A stretch of 64,000 nt of DNA, taken from contig NC_063155.1 of NCBI RefSeq assembly GCF_020921035.1, forward strand, positions 29,877,294 through 29,941,293, given 5' to 3'. Every line of letters starts with the position of its first letter. Position 1 is the first letter of the stretch. Below, one piece after another: positions 22,262 through 34,368 of this stretch. The notes under the pieces were generated by a model. The model was not told the origin of the DNA. It did not search any database and saw nothing but the letters and a program-made list of their open reading frames with translations. The translations under genes were made by a program, and so were the position numbers. Origin of the DNA: Rhodamnia argentea (Eukaryota > Streptophyta > Magnoliopsida > Myrtales > Myrtaceae).

Positions 22262-25200
22262 ATGGGATATGACAATTCAAGATCTGTCAGGTTTGTCTCT
22301 TCCTAGTTCCTGAGTCTCTGCCAAACTCTTGCTTTTTCTGGATTCTGAATGCCATAATCAATTGAATTGCCAATCTAGTACATGACCATTTCTTAAGTAG
22401 ATTCAATCTTCAATGCCTGACATTCGCTCTAAACCGACCAGATTTCAAGAGGATCATCATCCAGCAAAGCTCCCTATGGCGAAAGGCAATGGAATTGGTC
22501 AACTGAACTACAAGAGTAATGGGAATGAGCTGTACGAACCAAAAGCCACGCCTGAGAAAGCAGGGAAGTCCTTGAAAGCTAAAGTGCTGCTAAGAGTGTT
22601 CTCCGAGGATTACGAGAGAGTGAAGCGAAAAATATTGGATCCTCGGGGACGAATCATTCACCGTTGGAACAAGATTTTCTTGGTGGCATCTTTGATTTCT
22701 CTGTTTGTGGACCCCCTCTTCTTTTATTTGCCTGTAGTTTGGAAGGAACAATGCATAGAAATAGGGATACCACTAGAAGTTGCCCTTACTATAGTAAGGT
22801 CGGTGGCTGATGTGTTTTACATGATTCAGATGTTCGTTCGGTTTCATACAGCTTATGTCGCGCCATCTTCCCGAGTCTTCGGGAGAGGTGAACTTGTTAT
22901 TGACTCGTCGAAGATCGCCTCGAGGTACTTTCGCAAGGACTTCTGGATCGATCTTGTTGCTGCCTTACCACTTCCTCAGGTGAAAAATCCAGAATTTCTA
23001 GTACAAGTCATTCTCTGGCATGCTGAAAACTTGCTCGCGCACAATGGCTTGTGGTTGTTTTCTTCATTTTTTATCAATGCTTCAGGTGCTGATATGGCTT
23101 GTTATCCCCAATCTCGAGGGTTCGACAATGACCAATACCAAAAACGTCCTCCGTTTTATCATAATCTTTCAATATATCCCGAGACTCTTTCTTATATTCC
23201 CACTATCATCGCAAATCGTCAAGGCCGCTGGCGTCGTCACGGAGACAGCATGGGCCGGAGCAGCTTATAATCTCATGCTTTACATGTTGGCAAGCCATGT
23301 AAGTACAGAAAAACAGAGAACCTCAAAGCAATGTTTCCATAAAACTAGAGGTTATTCCATTGATTTTCTAAATGGAAGGTTTAGTAGTAGATCTTCCGGA
23401 CATTCATGATCTCTCGCTGCCATCTATTTTTTACGTATCCCATTTCAATCAAGACTAATTTTCACCTCTGTTAATGCTCTTCTTCTTCTTTTTAAACAGG
23501 TTTTAGGAGCTTGTTGGTATCTGTTATCAATAGAACGACAGGAGGCATGCTGGAGAAGTGTATGTGACGATCAGAAGCTGTCTTGTGAGCCCGGTTTCTT
23601 CGATTGCTACAGGGCAAATAATGTCGACAGGACCGCCTGGTTCCAATCAAGCAATCTCTCCCGCTTATGCAATCCCTCGAGTGGTTTTTATGATTTCGGC
23701 ATATATGGCGATGCGGTGACATCTGAAGTGACCGTGTCTCTGTTCTTCAACAAGTACTTTTATTGCCTTTGGTGGGGGTTGAGGAATCTGAGGTAAGATA
23801 ACAGGAGATTACTCTGTTTCTGGAATTACCAGTTCGTACCGAACTTTCTTCTTCGTATAGGTACAACATTTCGTGTTTGACTATGATCGATGAACGTGCT
23901 CTGACATTCTCGCTTTACCAGATACATCTGAAACTTTTCTCTAGATGCTTGATTATGTCTGAAATTTAAGCACCATGGTTGGAAGCCACAGATAGATTTG
24001 CCAAGATGCATCTCTTTCTTTTTCTATTTTTACAATTATTGAGTCGAAAATCATTTTTGTTCAACCACTTCGAGTTCAGGTGATGATCTTTCGATTGCAC
24101 TTGCAGTTCTTTGGGACAAAATCTCTCGACGAGCACATATGTCGGAGAAATCATTTTTGCGATAACCATTGCGACTCTAGGGCTGGTTCTCTTTGCATTG
24201 CTGATTGGAAATATGCAAGTAAGTATGAATGACTCGCTGTCTTTCTTCTTTCATTTCCCATACGTGTTTTTCAGTTTGAAAAGAAATTATGTAACTAGAC
24301 AAGAATCGAAAACAATGCGCGATGCTTCGGTCAGGTAATGTTAGATGCTAATGTGCTCATCTAACAGACATACCTGCAATCTACGACGGTCCGACTGGAA
24401 GAGTGGAGGATCAAGCGAACAGATATAGAACAGTGGATGCATCACAGGCAACTACCTCAGGAGCTGAAGCAATCCATTCGGAAACATGACCAGTTCAGGT
24501 GGATTGCCACTAGAGGTGTCGATGAGGAAACTGTTCTGAAAGGCCTTCCCGTGGATCTCAGGAGGGACATCAAGCGTCATCTCTGCCTCGATCTAGTTCG
24601 ACGCGTAAGTCCGAAACTATCGCCACTAGGCAACTTCATTAGTCATCCCTATGTGTCGTACTATGGTTCTTGATGAAGTTGACATGACGGTCGAGCTTCG
24701 AGATGCTGATCCTAATGTTTGAATTGATGATTTGAATTGTTTCTTGATGAACAAACAGGTCCCGTTATTTGATCAAATGGACGAGAGAATGCTGGATGCG
24801 ATCTGCGAGAGGCTGAAGCCCACCTTGTGCACCGAAGGCACGTTCCTGGTGCGCGAAGGCGACCCCGTCAACGAGATGCTCTTCATCATCCGGGGCCATC
24901 TCGACTCTTACACCACCAACGGCGGACGCACCGGTTTCTTCAACTCGTGCTGCATTGGACCTGGCGACTTCTGCGGAGAGGAGCTGCTCACGTGGGCCCT
25001 GGACCCGCGACCGAGTGTGATCCTCCCGTCATCAACCCGGACAGTCAAGTCCATTTCGGAAGTTGAGGCATTTGCCCTCAGCGCGGAAGACTTGAAGTTC
25101 GTGGCATCGCAGTTCCGGAGGCTGCACAGCAAGCAGCTGCGGCACAAGTTCAGGTTCTACTCGCATCACTGGCGGACATGGGCCGCTTGCTTCGCACAAG

Positions 25201-25442
25201 CTGCGTGGCGCCGGTTCAAGAAGCAGAAGGAAGTCGCTGAGCTTAAGGCTCAAGAGAGCCTCGCACAGTGTGTTAAGGCTGCCAAAAAGGTCCTGGCCGG
25301 CTCAGGACTGGCTTCATACTCGACTAGGCCGGCCGCAAGCACTAGGAAAGGCGGTGGGCATAGTCATTCTGGCTCAGACTCAAGTCCCATTGCATCGCTA
25401 CAGAAACCGGCAGAGCCGGACTTCTCCGTCGACGATGATTGA
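22262..25442 (+). CDS. CNGC15: Cyclic nucleotide-gated ion channel CNGC15
   Basis: There are seven coding exons: 22262-22290, 22442-22979, 23086-23298, 23500-23792, 24107-24218, 24368-24604 and 24759-25442, giving 701 residues. The first is a mini-exon coding MGYDNSRSV plus part of an Arg, which joins to RFQEDHH; this matches the conserved group III start. An ATG at 22413 gives a longer open frame, but it lies in the intron. Six membrane segments span about residues 90-395. The pore follows WWGLRNLSSLGQNLSTSTY, with filter GQN at about 361-363. The cyclic-nucleotide-binding domain is at about 475-600, then a calmodulin IQ region at about 618-632. Long stretches such as MTNTKNVLRFIIIFQY match Arabidopsis CNGC15, a Ca2+ channel that acts at the nuclear envelope in symbiosis and in roots. 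Oddity: the IQ motif reads AQAAWRR, not IQAAWRR. Confidence 0.94.
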
Positions 25443-26339
25443 GCGGAGAACCAACCGATGATGCATGTACATTGATTGCCTTATAAGAAGTTAAGACATG
25501 GTGATTCTTTCATTGGTTGGGAGGAAGATATAGAAGAAGAGATAATTGCATGTTGAGAGAGACATGTTGTAGCTGATGCATATTGTAGCTAAGACATTGA
25601 AGACAGCTTGTCCTTCCTTTTAAAAGTACAAGTAGAAGCTTCAGAGTCAAAATTTGCAGCATCAATCATTCATGTTGACAACGTTAGGAAATGCAAATGC
25701 TAATTCTCGGAAGATCAAAGCTGTCACATAAGAAAAGATTCAATTCATTAATTAGAATAATACTCAGAGAGATATATAGAACGCTTTCAAGCCTAGCAAA
25801 GCTCACATAACTGCAAAACAAAGCAAACGCCGGAAAGCAATTAACAATGCATTGTCTGCAGTTTGAACCACACTCTCATCCTCAAGAATAGATCTGTCTT
25901 CGTAAAAGATCAGCGGCCGATCACCAGATTCAGTGATAAACACGTGCCGAAATCTCCCGTTCCATTTGCAACGGCTTGCGGTGGTAGCTAGGTACATTGT
26001 CCTTTTTAGATCTAAGGGGTGCAGGAAAATCACAAACACGCGCAGAAAAATGGTATCGCGTAGAGTGATTTATTATATCAAAGCAATCACATATCAAGAC
26101 AAATTCAAAGCCACTAGAAACTGGAATGAGCTGTGCAACCATGATAAAGCTTTTCGTTCCTCGTGAGTTCATGATCAATCCCTTGATCTAGAGTTCGAGC
26201 CCAAATGAACTAAAACGTAATAAAAGCTTACGAGTAGCCCATGACTCAATTAGCAGTTGAGCTGAACCATAACAAACTTGCAAGTAGCCCATGACTTTGT
26301 GCTTCGTGGGAGAGAACCTCAAAAAATGAAACATTAAAA
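25443..26339. other. CNGC15 3' UTR and intergenic DNA
   Basis: The first 200-300 bases after the stop at 25440-25442 are probably 3' UTR. No further gene is supported. Confidence 0.4.
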
Positions 26340-26615
26340 ATGAAAAAAGCTACCAAAAACTCCAAACTATGCCCGATAAATTTACTTTAAACTTTTTTTT
26401 TACATAAAAAATCTCAAACTTGTACCCACGTGACACATTTATTCTAAACTTGTACCGATTTGACATATTTACCCCAAACTTTTTCTTGTGACACCAAAAA
26501 TTCTAGACTTATATCCGTGCGATACATTTACCCCAAATTATTCTTTTGTTACATCAAAAACCCCAAACTTATAGGCGTGAGAGTAGTTTAGAGGTTCTGG
26601 TGGCTCTTTTCCAAT
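26340..26615. repeat. AT-rich repeat of 'ccaaacttatacccgtgacacatttacc' units
   Basis: Several 60-70 base units each read roughly 'aaactcc/aaacttgtaccgatgtgacacatttaccccaaac'. They form a degenerate tandem or half fold-back repeat. Similar wording recurs at about 57830-58240. No coding capacity is seen. Confidence 0.5.
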
Positions 26616-27531
26616 AAAAAAAAAATGAGTAGAATTGCTTTGAAAGAAAAGTATATTCTATATTACCACATGGGACACAAGCAAGGCATCAACAATTTAG
26701 AAGTAGGCCCTTCATTGTTGAAGTGGGGGATGTAACTTGGGTTAGTTATTGAAGATAGGGCGGTCCCTTTTTGTGTTTTTTTTTACTAATGGCATGTTTT
26801 CCTAAGTTCCTCAAGTGATTATTGAGAAAAAAAAAAAAGCATGTAGTTTAATCATCTTCTCGCATCAAAAGTAAAGCTCGCTCTACTTTGTTGAACGGAA
26901 CAGGGTCGTTGCAGTTTGTAATTCCTCTCCTGTGTACTGTTAATATATTCAATTACACTAAGCGTCACGCGCTGCTATTTTGAATCGACAGCCTTCGCCA
27001 AGGGTTTTTTTTTTTTTTGGCATTTTGTTGGTTATGTCGACCGACCGTTCGATTGCTCCATTAACACCTTGATACGATCGATCTGTCTATAGCTTGGCCT
27101 ATTAATTCCCAAAGATAGTGACTCTTAAGGTTAAGGTGAAGAAGTGGTCCCCAAGGGTCCGAGCAACGTCTCGATGACGTGCATTTTTTTCTGGCTAAAA
27201 TTCGATTCCAACCATCAATTCCAAGACCGATAAGGACACGGGTTCACATGCATGATGCCGAGCTAAAACATATCGATTTGCGTGTTCACGTTTGCTTCCC
27301 CTGAAATTAAAGCACTCTTCTGCTCCGATGATTGAGGTTCATTGCCGCGCGAGAGCGGCATGCATTCAAGATGGGGAGATTATAAAAAAAAAAAAAAGTC
27401 GGTGGTTACTTTTTGGCCTTTCCTTTCCTTTTAATTGCATTTTTGAATATTGCTTTCTCATGATTGGAATTGAATTGCTTTCTTGGCTATGTTTTATCTT
27501 CTTGATTGATATCCATCGTGAGGGAATCGAT
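26616..27531. other. Unassigned intergenic DNA
   Basis: AT-rich sequence with homopolymer runs (26828-26839, 27006-27018, 27385-27397). No gene or bounded repeat was recognised. Confidence 0.4.
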
Positions 27532-28117
27532 GGAGAAGTACCAAAAAAATCATAAATTTATTTCGTTGGTGACAATTCGGTCTTAAAACTTTTGATTTGG
27601 TCAATTTAGTCCTAAAAAATTTTGTGTTTATGCAAATTGAGTCCACTCGGCCAATTTGTCGAAATTTGGCCATCTTACGTGGTGCGGCCAGTGCTGATAC
27701 GGATATTTTAATTATTTTTATTTAAACGAATTTTTTAATATATATTTTTTTTTGCCCTTTTTATTTTGGCCGCAATCCTTGTTGGTGACCCTCGCCCAGA
27801 GTTGGCGGGGCCACAAAGGCCCTAGGCAAGAGCCTTCGTAACCTCGCTTGTTGGCCACGGGCGAGTTGGCCCTCGCCAACTAGCATGAAAGGGGGAAAAA
27901 AAAGAAATAGAAGAAAAATATTCAATAATTTTAATTTTTTTAAAACAATTCGTAAATGTCCACATAAGCAACAAAGAGCTGAATGCAGACTAAAATTAGT
28001 TGAATGGACTCAATTAATACAAATGCAAAATGTTTATAATTAAATTAGTTCAATTGAATTGTTTAGAATTGAATTGGTACTAATTCAATAGGTCTAGGGT
28101 TTTTTTGATACTTTTCC
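27532..28117. mobile_element. MULE-like fold-back element with GC-rich core
   Basis: The left end ggagaagtaccaaaaaaatc and the reverse complement of the right end ggaaaagtatcaaaaaaacc match. The arms repeat the family phrase 'caatttagtcctaaa'. The core at 27770-27890 is GC-rich (ctcgccaac words). Flanking gggaatcgat and gggaattgga could be a decayed target duplication. It belongs to the same family as 34369-35277. Confidence 0.55.
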
Positions 28118-29443
28118 TGGGAATTGGAATGGGAAACATGTTGCAAAGGGATGCAAGTGGGAACATGATTGGAATAGATTCATTCAGGATCAAATAAAGC
28201 AACAAAGAGCTGAATTCTTGTGGGGAAATTCGACTTGACTACCTTCGACAAATCGCTTTCGACTGACGTCGAGAAAGCAGCAAATGCAGTGCGAGCTGTT
28301 CTTGTTGTCCCACTGAGAACATCCCCATAAAAGCCAAACTTTCAGTCGTGTGTGCTCTCAGCATCAAAGTCGGAGAAAGAATGAAAAATCCTGGGTGGTC
28401 ACTGCAGAACTTTGTGTGGATAGAGATGCTGCGCCCACGTTTGCGGAATATAAGTCTCATTCTTTCTACGCCAACTCACCTCCGTGGCAAGTGTGGATTT
28501 CCAAAGAGATAAGTAAGATGCTGACCACATAATAAATGTTGAGGGCGCACAGCAGAAGTCCAAAATAATCATCCGGGATATCGTCAAGAGGGAACCAAGT
28601 CCGAGCCTATTAACATATATAGTTGAACTCACTTTCACTCAAAAACTTAAGACGATGAGTTATGAGCCAATTAGTATATATTAGATGCTCGGCACCGCAC
28701 CAATTTTATGATGATGGATTTTTCTAACACAACTCACGTGCATCCTAATAATAAGTCCGTAGTGCCTGCCTCCTCCTTATCCGAAGAAAAGCAATCACCT
28801 TTAGATTGGAAAAGGTATTGGAAATTTTTTCTTTGTCGAAAGTGACTTTAGAGCTCTTTCCAAAGTGGTTTCAAGCTCTTGATTGGAGGTTTCGTGGTCG
28901 AATCATTTAAGACTCGAATGTCCCGTCGAGGACAGGCTCGCTCGAGCCTACTTTGGGTTTGCGTGACGATGAAGTGCAAGGACTTTGCTCTCGATTGAGT
29001 TAGTCTCATAATTGATGTGGCACAGAACGTATATACTGAGAATATTTCTGATAGGTATGCAAGACATACGCTTTCCACCGCACGGATGTTTGTTCCTCCT
29101 AACTTCAAATCCAATATAGAGTCCATGTTTTCATTGCTTCAAACGACCGGACATGGCTAGCAAAAGTAGGATCGGAGGACAATCCTAGAATCTGTGTCGA
29201 AGGTACTGAAGTACTCGAGCCCGCAAGAGAAAAAAGCAAAGGTGGACCCCACATGCATGGCTTTGTGACTATGATTGAAGCTGCTACCGCTAGGGTTGTG
29301 TCGATTTACATGGCCATAAAACGAGAAGAGCCATAGAAGAATTCTTCGTCTATGGATTTATGGACAAACTCAGCTCCTCTCATATCAGTCTCAGCCCAGG
29401 AATAGGAAAGGCTTTGCATCTTCTCATATAGAGAGAGAGAGAG
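28118..29443. other. Intergenic DNA and promoter region of LOG1
   Basis: No supported gene is seen. A short antisense open frame at 28848-29126 shows no known domain. A (GA)n run (gagagagagagatgg) lies directly before the LOG1 start codon. Confidence 0.4.
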
Positions 29444-32400
29444 ATGGAGATGAAGCAATCATCAAAGTTCAAGAGGGTATGTGTGTTCTGTGGGAGCAGC
29501 CAAGGGAAGAAGAGCAGCTATAAAGATGCTGCTATTGAGCTCGGCAAAGAGCTGGTTTGCTTTGTTCCTTCTTCTTCTTCTTCTTCTTCTTCTTCTCGCT
29601 TTAGTGATGTCCCTGTAATTCTCTTCGTTCGTTTTGGTGTGTGGCAAGCTCTTTACATAAGAAAGTAAATTGATATTGCAGTTCGGTCCGTCAAAATCAC
29701 CAGTAATGCCTAGTTGCTTTTCCCTGTTGAAGGTGTCGAGGAATATCGATCTGGTGTATGGAGGAGGGAGCATCGGGCTGATGGGTCTTGTCTCGCAAGC
29801 CGTCTACAGCGGGGGCCGCCATGTCCTCGGGTGAGTGATATTGTCATCGTAATGAGATGAGACAGTGCTAAAGCGAAAGCAAAATCACGAAGACAAGAGG
29901 TTAAAGTTTAGCAGTAATTGAGGACGTGCTTGTTTTGCAGGGTCATTCCCAAAAGTCTCATGCCTCGAGAGGTTTGTATTCCTAGTATGCTACCCTTGAG
30001 AAAGTATCTTACGCATCGGCACGGTACTCGCGTGACATGAATCCCGACAAACTCGTAACCGGTGATTGGAAGCTGTGTCCAATCGAGTTTGTGGGCAGAA
30101 CGGGGTGTGGGAGAAGCAAAGAGCCTCTCTCTTCTTGCCGGTGCCGGAGCCTAGAGTACACTAGGCTCGTCTGAATCGCAGGAAACTCATCTCTCCATTT
30201 GTACCCTTGTCCTAGTTCACGGCATTTGTCTGTCTCTGCTTGTTTTCACATGCCTTGGTTAGATTCTGTGCCGAGTATACTTTCACCCTTGTACCTTTCT
30301 GCACCTGCTCTTTACTAAGTGTGAGCGTGTCCCCCTCTTCACTTTTGTCAGTCTCCCCCGCCTGGCCTTCATCCACCCATATGAGTTCAGTATCTCAGTT
30401 CGAGGCTTGAAATTCCGGCATTACCCGGCGAATGCAAGCCTATTCCATCTCGGCTCACACGATCGGGCAAATGCTAACTCGCTCCGCATGACACATCCGA
30501 GGGGGGTTTTTGATCTGCATGTTTTGAATATTGGATTCGAGCAATGCAAAAGTTGTTTGTGGTGTGGCAGATAACTGGAGAAACAGTGGGAGAAGTGAAG
30601 GCGGTTGCCGACATGCATGAGAGGAAGGCGGAGATGGCTCGACGTTCGGACGCATTCATCGCCTTACCTGGTTAGTGCACACGTAAATCCCCTCGAAACA
30701 TGTTCAGCAATGAATACATTCCATTTTCAACCAAGATCAGGTCCAATCACTTGACCACTTCGGGCTTAGTTTCGTCACTCGGCCCATGTTGAACCCAAGT
30801 GGTCTGGTTCGAATCTGACCCGCAGTCCATGACTTCAATTTTGAGCCTCCAAGTGCACCGAAAATCTTAAAATATTTCATAAAAGTGCATACGCAGCCCT
30901 AAAACTTACAAAATATATAATCAAATCCTCAAAATTATTAAATTAATGTAATCGAGTCTTTCCCTTAACTCTATCCAACTTGACTGACAAAAAATACTAC
31001 CACGATTTTTTATTTTATTTTCTTTATCCTATGCGGCAACTATATAATAGAAACGACGTTGCTTTGATCCAAATATGACTTTTAATATATATTATATCTA
31101 AGCTACATTAAAAATAAGCTAAAAAAACAAAGAGAAAGAAAAAACGATGAGAAACTAGGCAGCGAGGGCTGCCGCCCCACCATTGCCAAAAAAGATCAGC
31201 AAGGGTGGGGAATGGGTAGCGACAAGTGGTCGACGACCCTCACCCAGATCTAGGCAAGGGCCTGCAAGCCCTTGCTTGCGGCCGAGGAGGGTTGCCAGCC
31301 GCTAGCCAAGGCCCAACAATCCTCGTCGGCCATCACCCACCCTCATCGGTCCTTCCTGACGATGGTGAAGCAGTGGCCGCAAGGGCTGCACCTCTTTTCT
31401 CTTAATGTAGCTTGTTTTGCAATTTTAAATAACATTTGTACTTATGCGAACCAAAACAATGTTATTTTAATATTATGTTTCATGTTTTAGTCATGTGAAC
31501 GCCACTTAGAAAGAGAAATTATGAAAAAGAACAACGTCCGCATTTTTCATGGATCGCATCAAATTAACGAGCTTTAGGACTTGATTGCACTTTTAGTTAA
31601 TTTTATGGCTCAATCATACTTTCATGATAAGTTTTAAGACTTTCAGTACATTTATCCTATTTTTGAAAAATAGGAGTGAAACAATAGTAACTCACTCGAC
31701 TCACCTGACCAAAGAACCGAAAAAAAAGTTAGTATTGTCGAGGTTTATTTATGGCAAACTAGTCTCCATCAATTAATAACCTAGCAAGGAGCTAAATTTT
31801 TCGCAAAGGCGGTAAATCTGTGTATGATTTTTTCACAAGGGGGTTATGGAACGCTCGAAGAACTTCTGGAAGTGATTGCCTGGGCCCAACTGGGCATCCA
31901 CGACAAGCCGGTAATTCATCTTTTTTACCGTAGTAAATCTTATTCTCCATTTAGTTTTTTTGTTAAAGTCGATCTTTATTTGAAAATTCTTCTTCTCGCA
32001 TTCCTTAAGGTGAAAAAAGATAAATTTTGCAGGTGGGGATGCTGAACGTAGATGGGTACTACAACCCCTTGTTGGAATTCATCGACAAAGCAGTGGAGGA
32101 AGGTTTCATCCGGCCCAATGCACGCCACATCATTGTATCTGCACCTTGTGCCCGGGACTTGATCAAGAGGATGGAGGTAATTAAAACGTTTCTCCTCTGT
32201 TTGTTTCACAATAAATAAATGATTTGAAGAACATTTCATTGAAAATAATCTCTTGTATCGCTTGACACAATAAGTCAATCGAAAACATTTTCATCATCGA
32301 TAAAAATATATGTCTAAACTATTTCGTGAACGGGGAAAATATTTTTTGATGTTCATTTTGGTAAGCGTTATAAGCGATCATTTTTAGGAAAATATTTTTC

Positions 32401-32706
32401 AGATCGTTCATTTTTCGCGAAATAAACGAAGCCCTTGTTCATTAACACTTCGGTTTTGGTAATGTTTGCCATTATTATGTTTGGTTTTGCTTCCAATAAA
32501 TCTTGGTTGATTTGTATTAATTCGGCAAAAGAAAAGGAAAAAGAAGAAGAAGAAGAATTTATAAGTGAGAAGATGGATGCTAATCCTTCAAAATTGCGAT
32601 ATGAATTTTTCAGGAGTATTGTCCTCGCCATGAAAGGGTGGCTTCGAAGCTAAGTTGGGAGATGGAGCAACTGGCCTCCTCTACAAATTATGACATCTCC
32701 AGATGA
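29444..32706 (+). CDS. LOG1: LOG-type cytokinin riboside 5'-monophosphate phosphoribohydrolase
   Basis: There are seven exons: 29444-29554, 29733-29830, 29941-29971, 30571-30670, 31840-31910, 32033-32176 and 32614-32706, giving 215 residues, the usual LOG length. The enzyme cuts ribose-phosphate from cytokinin ribotides and releases active free-base cytokinin in one step. Visible hallmarks are [12 protein letters not shown] near the N-terminus, the phosphate-binding [31 protein letters not shown] with the catalytic PGGxGTxxE motif at 113-121, and the C-terminal [18 protein letters not shown]. The protein is predicted to be cytosolic or nuclear with no targeting peptide. The G114 codon is split across a 1.2-kb intron holding a transposon, and the last intron holds a MITE, so the gene is longer than is typical without any coding damage. 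The LOG1 label (rather than LOG3 or LOG4) rests on neighbour order. Confidence 0.93.
29571..29597 (+). repeat. (TTC)n microsatellite in LOG1 intron 1
   Basis: Eight or so TTC units start 16 bases inside the first intron, just after the donor gctg|gtttgc. If unspliced they would encode a poly-Ser run. Confidence 0.85.
30848..31655. mobile_element. TIR element inside LOG1 intron 4
   Basis: The left arm (gtgcaccgaaaatcttaaaa..) pairs with the reverse complement of the right end (atgtactgaaagtcttaaaa..). Similarity continues inward through 'aaaagtgcaatcaaatcct'. A GC-rich core (31165-31390) contains ggcaaggg/cccttgc words, like the other elements here. No transposase is seen, and exact ends and target duplication are not fixed. 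Confidence 0.5.
32199..32432. mobile_element. AT-rich MITE inside LOG1 intron 6
   Basis: The start gtttgtttcacaataaataa and the reverse complement of the end gtttatttcgcgaaaaatga align over about 38 bases at roughly 75% identity. A relative with the same terminal wording is at 49164-49398. Confidence 0.55.
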
Positions 32707-33138
32707 TTGAGAAAGAGAAAAAGAAGAAGAAGAAGAAATTAGGAGAAAAATAATCCTTGTGAAAAACTAAGGAAATTAAAAAGGATGACTCTACAATTCA
32801 TTGTGGAATTTTTACCCTAATTTTTTTTTTCTCTTGTAAGTTAAAAGTTGGCCTCAAAAGAATGGGCTATGATCTAGGACACGCATTTATTTAGCAGTAA
32901 ATTTTTCTGATTCACTGTGAACTTGATATAGTGGAATAATGTAAAAACTTTGTAGGATCACTATTGACTGTGTCAAATGTTTAAATGATTATCATTTGAT
33001 CCTTTGTTCATTGGGTTTTCTCTAGACATTTTGTGTTAGGAAATAGTAAGAAAAGTACGATGTCTATGCCGATGCTTATAGCAAAATCATTCACATATTT
33101 TCATAGGCTTGGCACCTCCCCAGTAAGTGTCATATTTA
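32707..33138. other. LOG1 3' UTR and spacer
   Basis: AT-rich sequence after the stop at 32704-32706, likely 3' UTR for the first few hundred bases. Nothing else is recognised. Confidence 0.4.
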
Positions 33139-33411
33139 CTTATCATTTAAACCTTTCGTATTTTTGCCAGTTCACTCCAGCCGATCAATTTTGACTAGAA
33201 ATCGCCGATATGGACGCAAATTGTTCTACGTGACACGACCAGCACCGAAATTGAGCATGTAGTCTGCCATGCCATATAGGACAATCGCTGTCTATATCAG
33301 CGATTTCCTGCCAAAATAGACCGGATAAACTAAATTGGCACAAATACAAAATGTTGAATACTGAATTGGTACGAAAGTAATAAGTTTAGGACTTTTTTGT
33401 ACTATTCCCTC
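33139..33411. mobile_element. Degraded MULE-like fold-back element
   Basis: The left arm (catttaaacctttcgtatttttgcc) and right arm (ggcacaaatacaaaatgttgaa..ttggtacgaaagtaataagttt) are imperfect inverted copies carrying the family phrase 'actaaattggcacaa'. They meet around a GC-rich midpoint at about 33200-33300. Confidence 0.45.
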
Positions 33412-34358
33412 GAAGAACAAGATGGACGTTTTAACAGTTGCTGTAAAAAAGCTGTCACCCCAAATATAAAGCGGAACAAGAAAAGACAATCATGTGCCCA
33501 CTTTAGAGAATTACTTGTTACCAACTGGCATCGCACATCTCCAATAATAATATCATCTCAAAATAGTCATGTTATCATAGAACGGGTTGACCCGGAAATT
33601 GAAGGGTTTGTCCGAACTTTAAATGCACCGCCTTATTCCGTAAAAAATACATTTATAATTATGTACTGTGTATAGTATTTTTAATCAAAGACAGATCCAT
33701 TAATTTCATAGGCTTTATATATATGAAATCAAGGAACAAGTGGTGCACCGTACGGCACATCCTTGGTGATCAGCTCGAGACTTCCCTCGAGAGACTCGGG
33801 ACTCACATGAGAATTATAGTCGTAGAAAAAAACCATGTGAAAATGCCGCGACAAAACAGGGTTGGCATCGCTCCACTTGTAGGTTTTCTAGATTCAAGAT
33901 CCAACCCGATTTCATAGACTTGAGATCGCAAGACAAAATTGGGTGAATGGACTTAATTAATAAAATATAAAAATATTTAATAAAAATATTTAAGAGTGAA
34001 TTAACAAAAGTGCAATATATTTATGACTCTTTTTGATAACTTTCTCCTTAATCTTGGACTCTAATCTTAGGATCCATTTGTTTGAAGGAAAATTATTTCG
34101 GGGGAAATTGTTATCCCACTTTACGGTGTTTAGATAACAAAAGATTCATCGATTCACGGAAAAATGAACTGAAAACTAACAACCTTAAATCGGAGGAAAC
34201 CGACTTTCCTTTCTAGCAAGAACGAAATTATTTTCTCTAAATTACTGAACAAATAAAAAATAAATATTTTATTTGAAAAATGATTTTCATGAAATACATT
34301 TTCATCAATAGTATTACGTGAAATGCGCTCCCGGAAGATGCTTTATTGGTGCATGGGT
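33412..34358. other. Unassigned AT-rich DNA
   Basis: No gene is seen. The part at 34080-34310 (ccatttgtttgaaggaaaat .. tgattttcatgaaat) may be another decayed MITE, but its ends are unclear. Confidence 0.35.
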
Positions 34359-34368
34359 AAAAGAGAGA

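Noticed and set aside
22413-22441. ATG at 22413 as the CNGC15 start
   Set aside because: It adds residues unlike any CNGC, while the mini-exon at 22262-22290 restores the conserved N-terminus with good splice sites.
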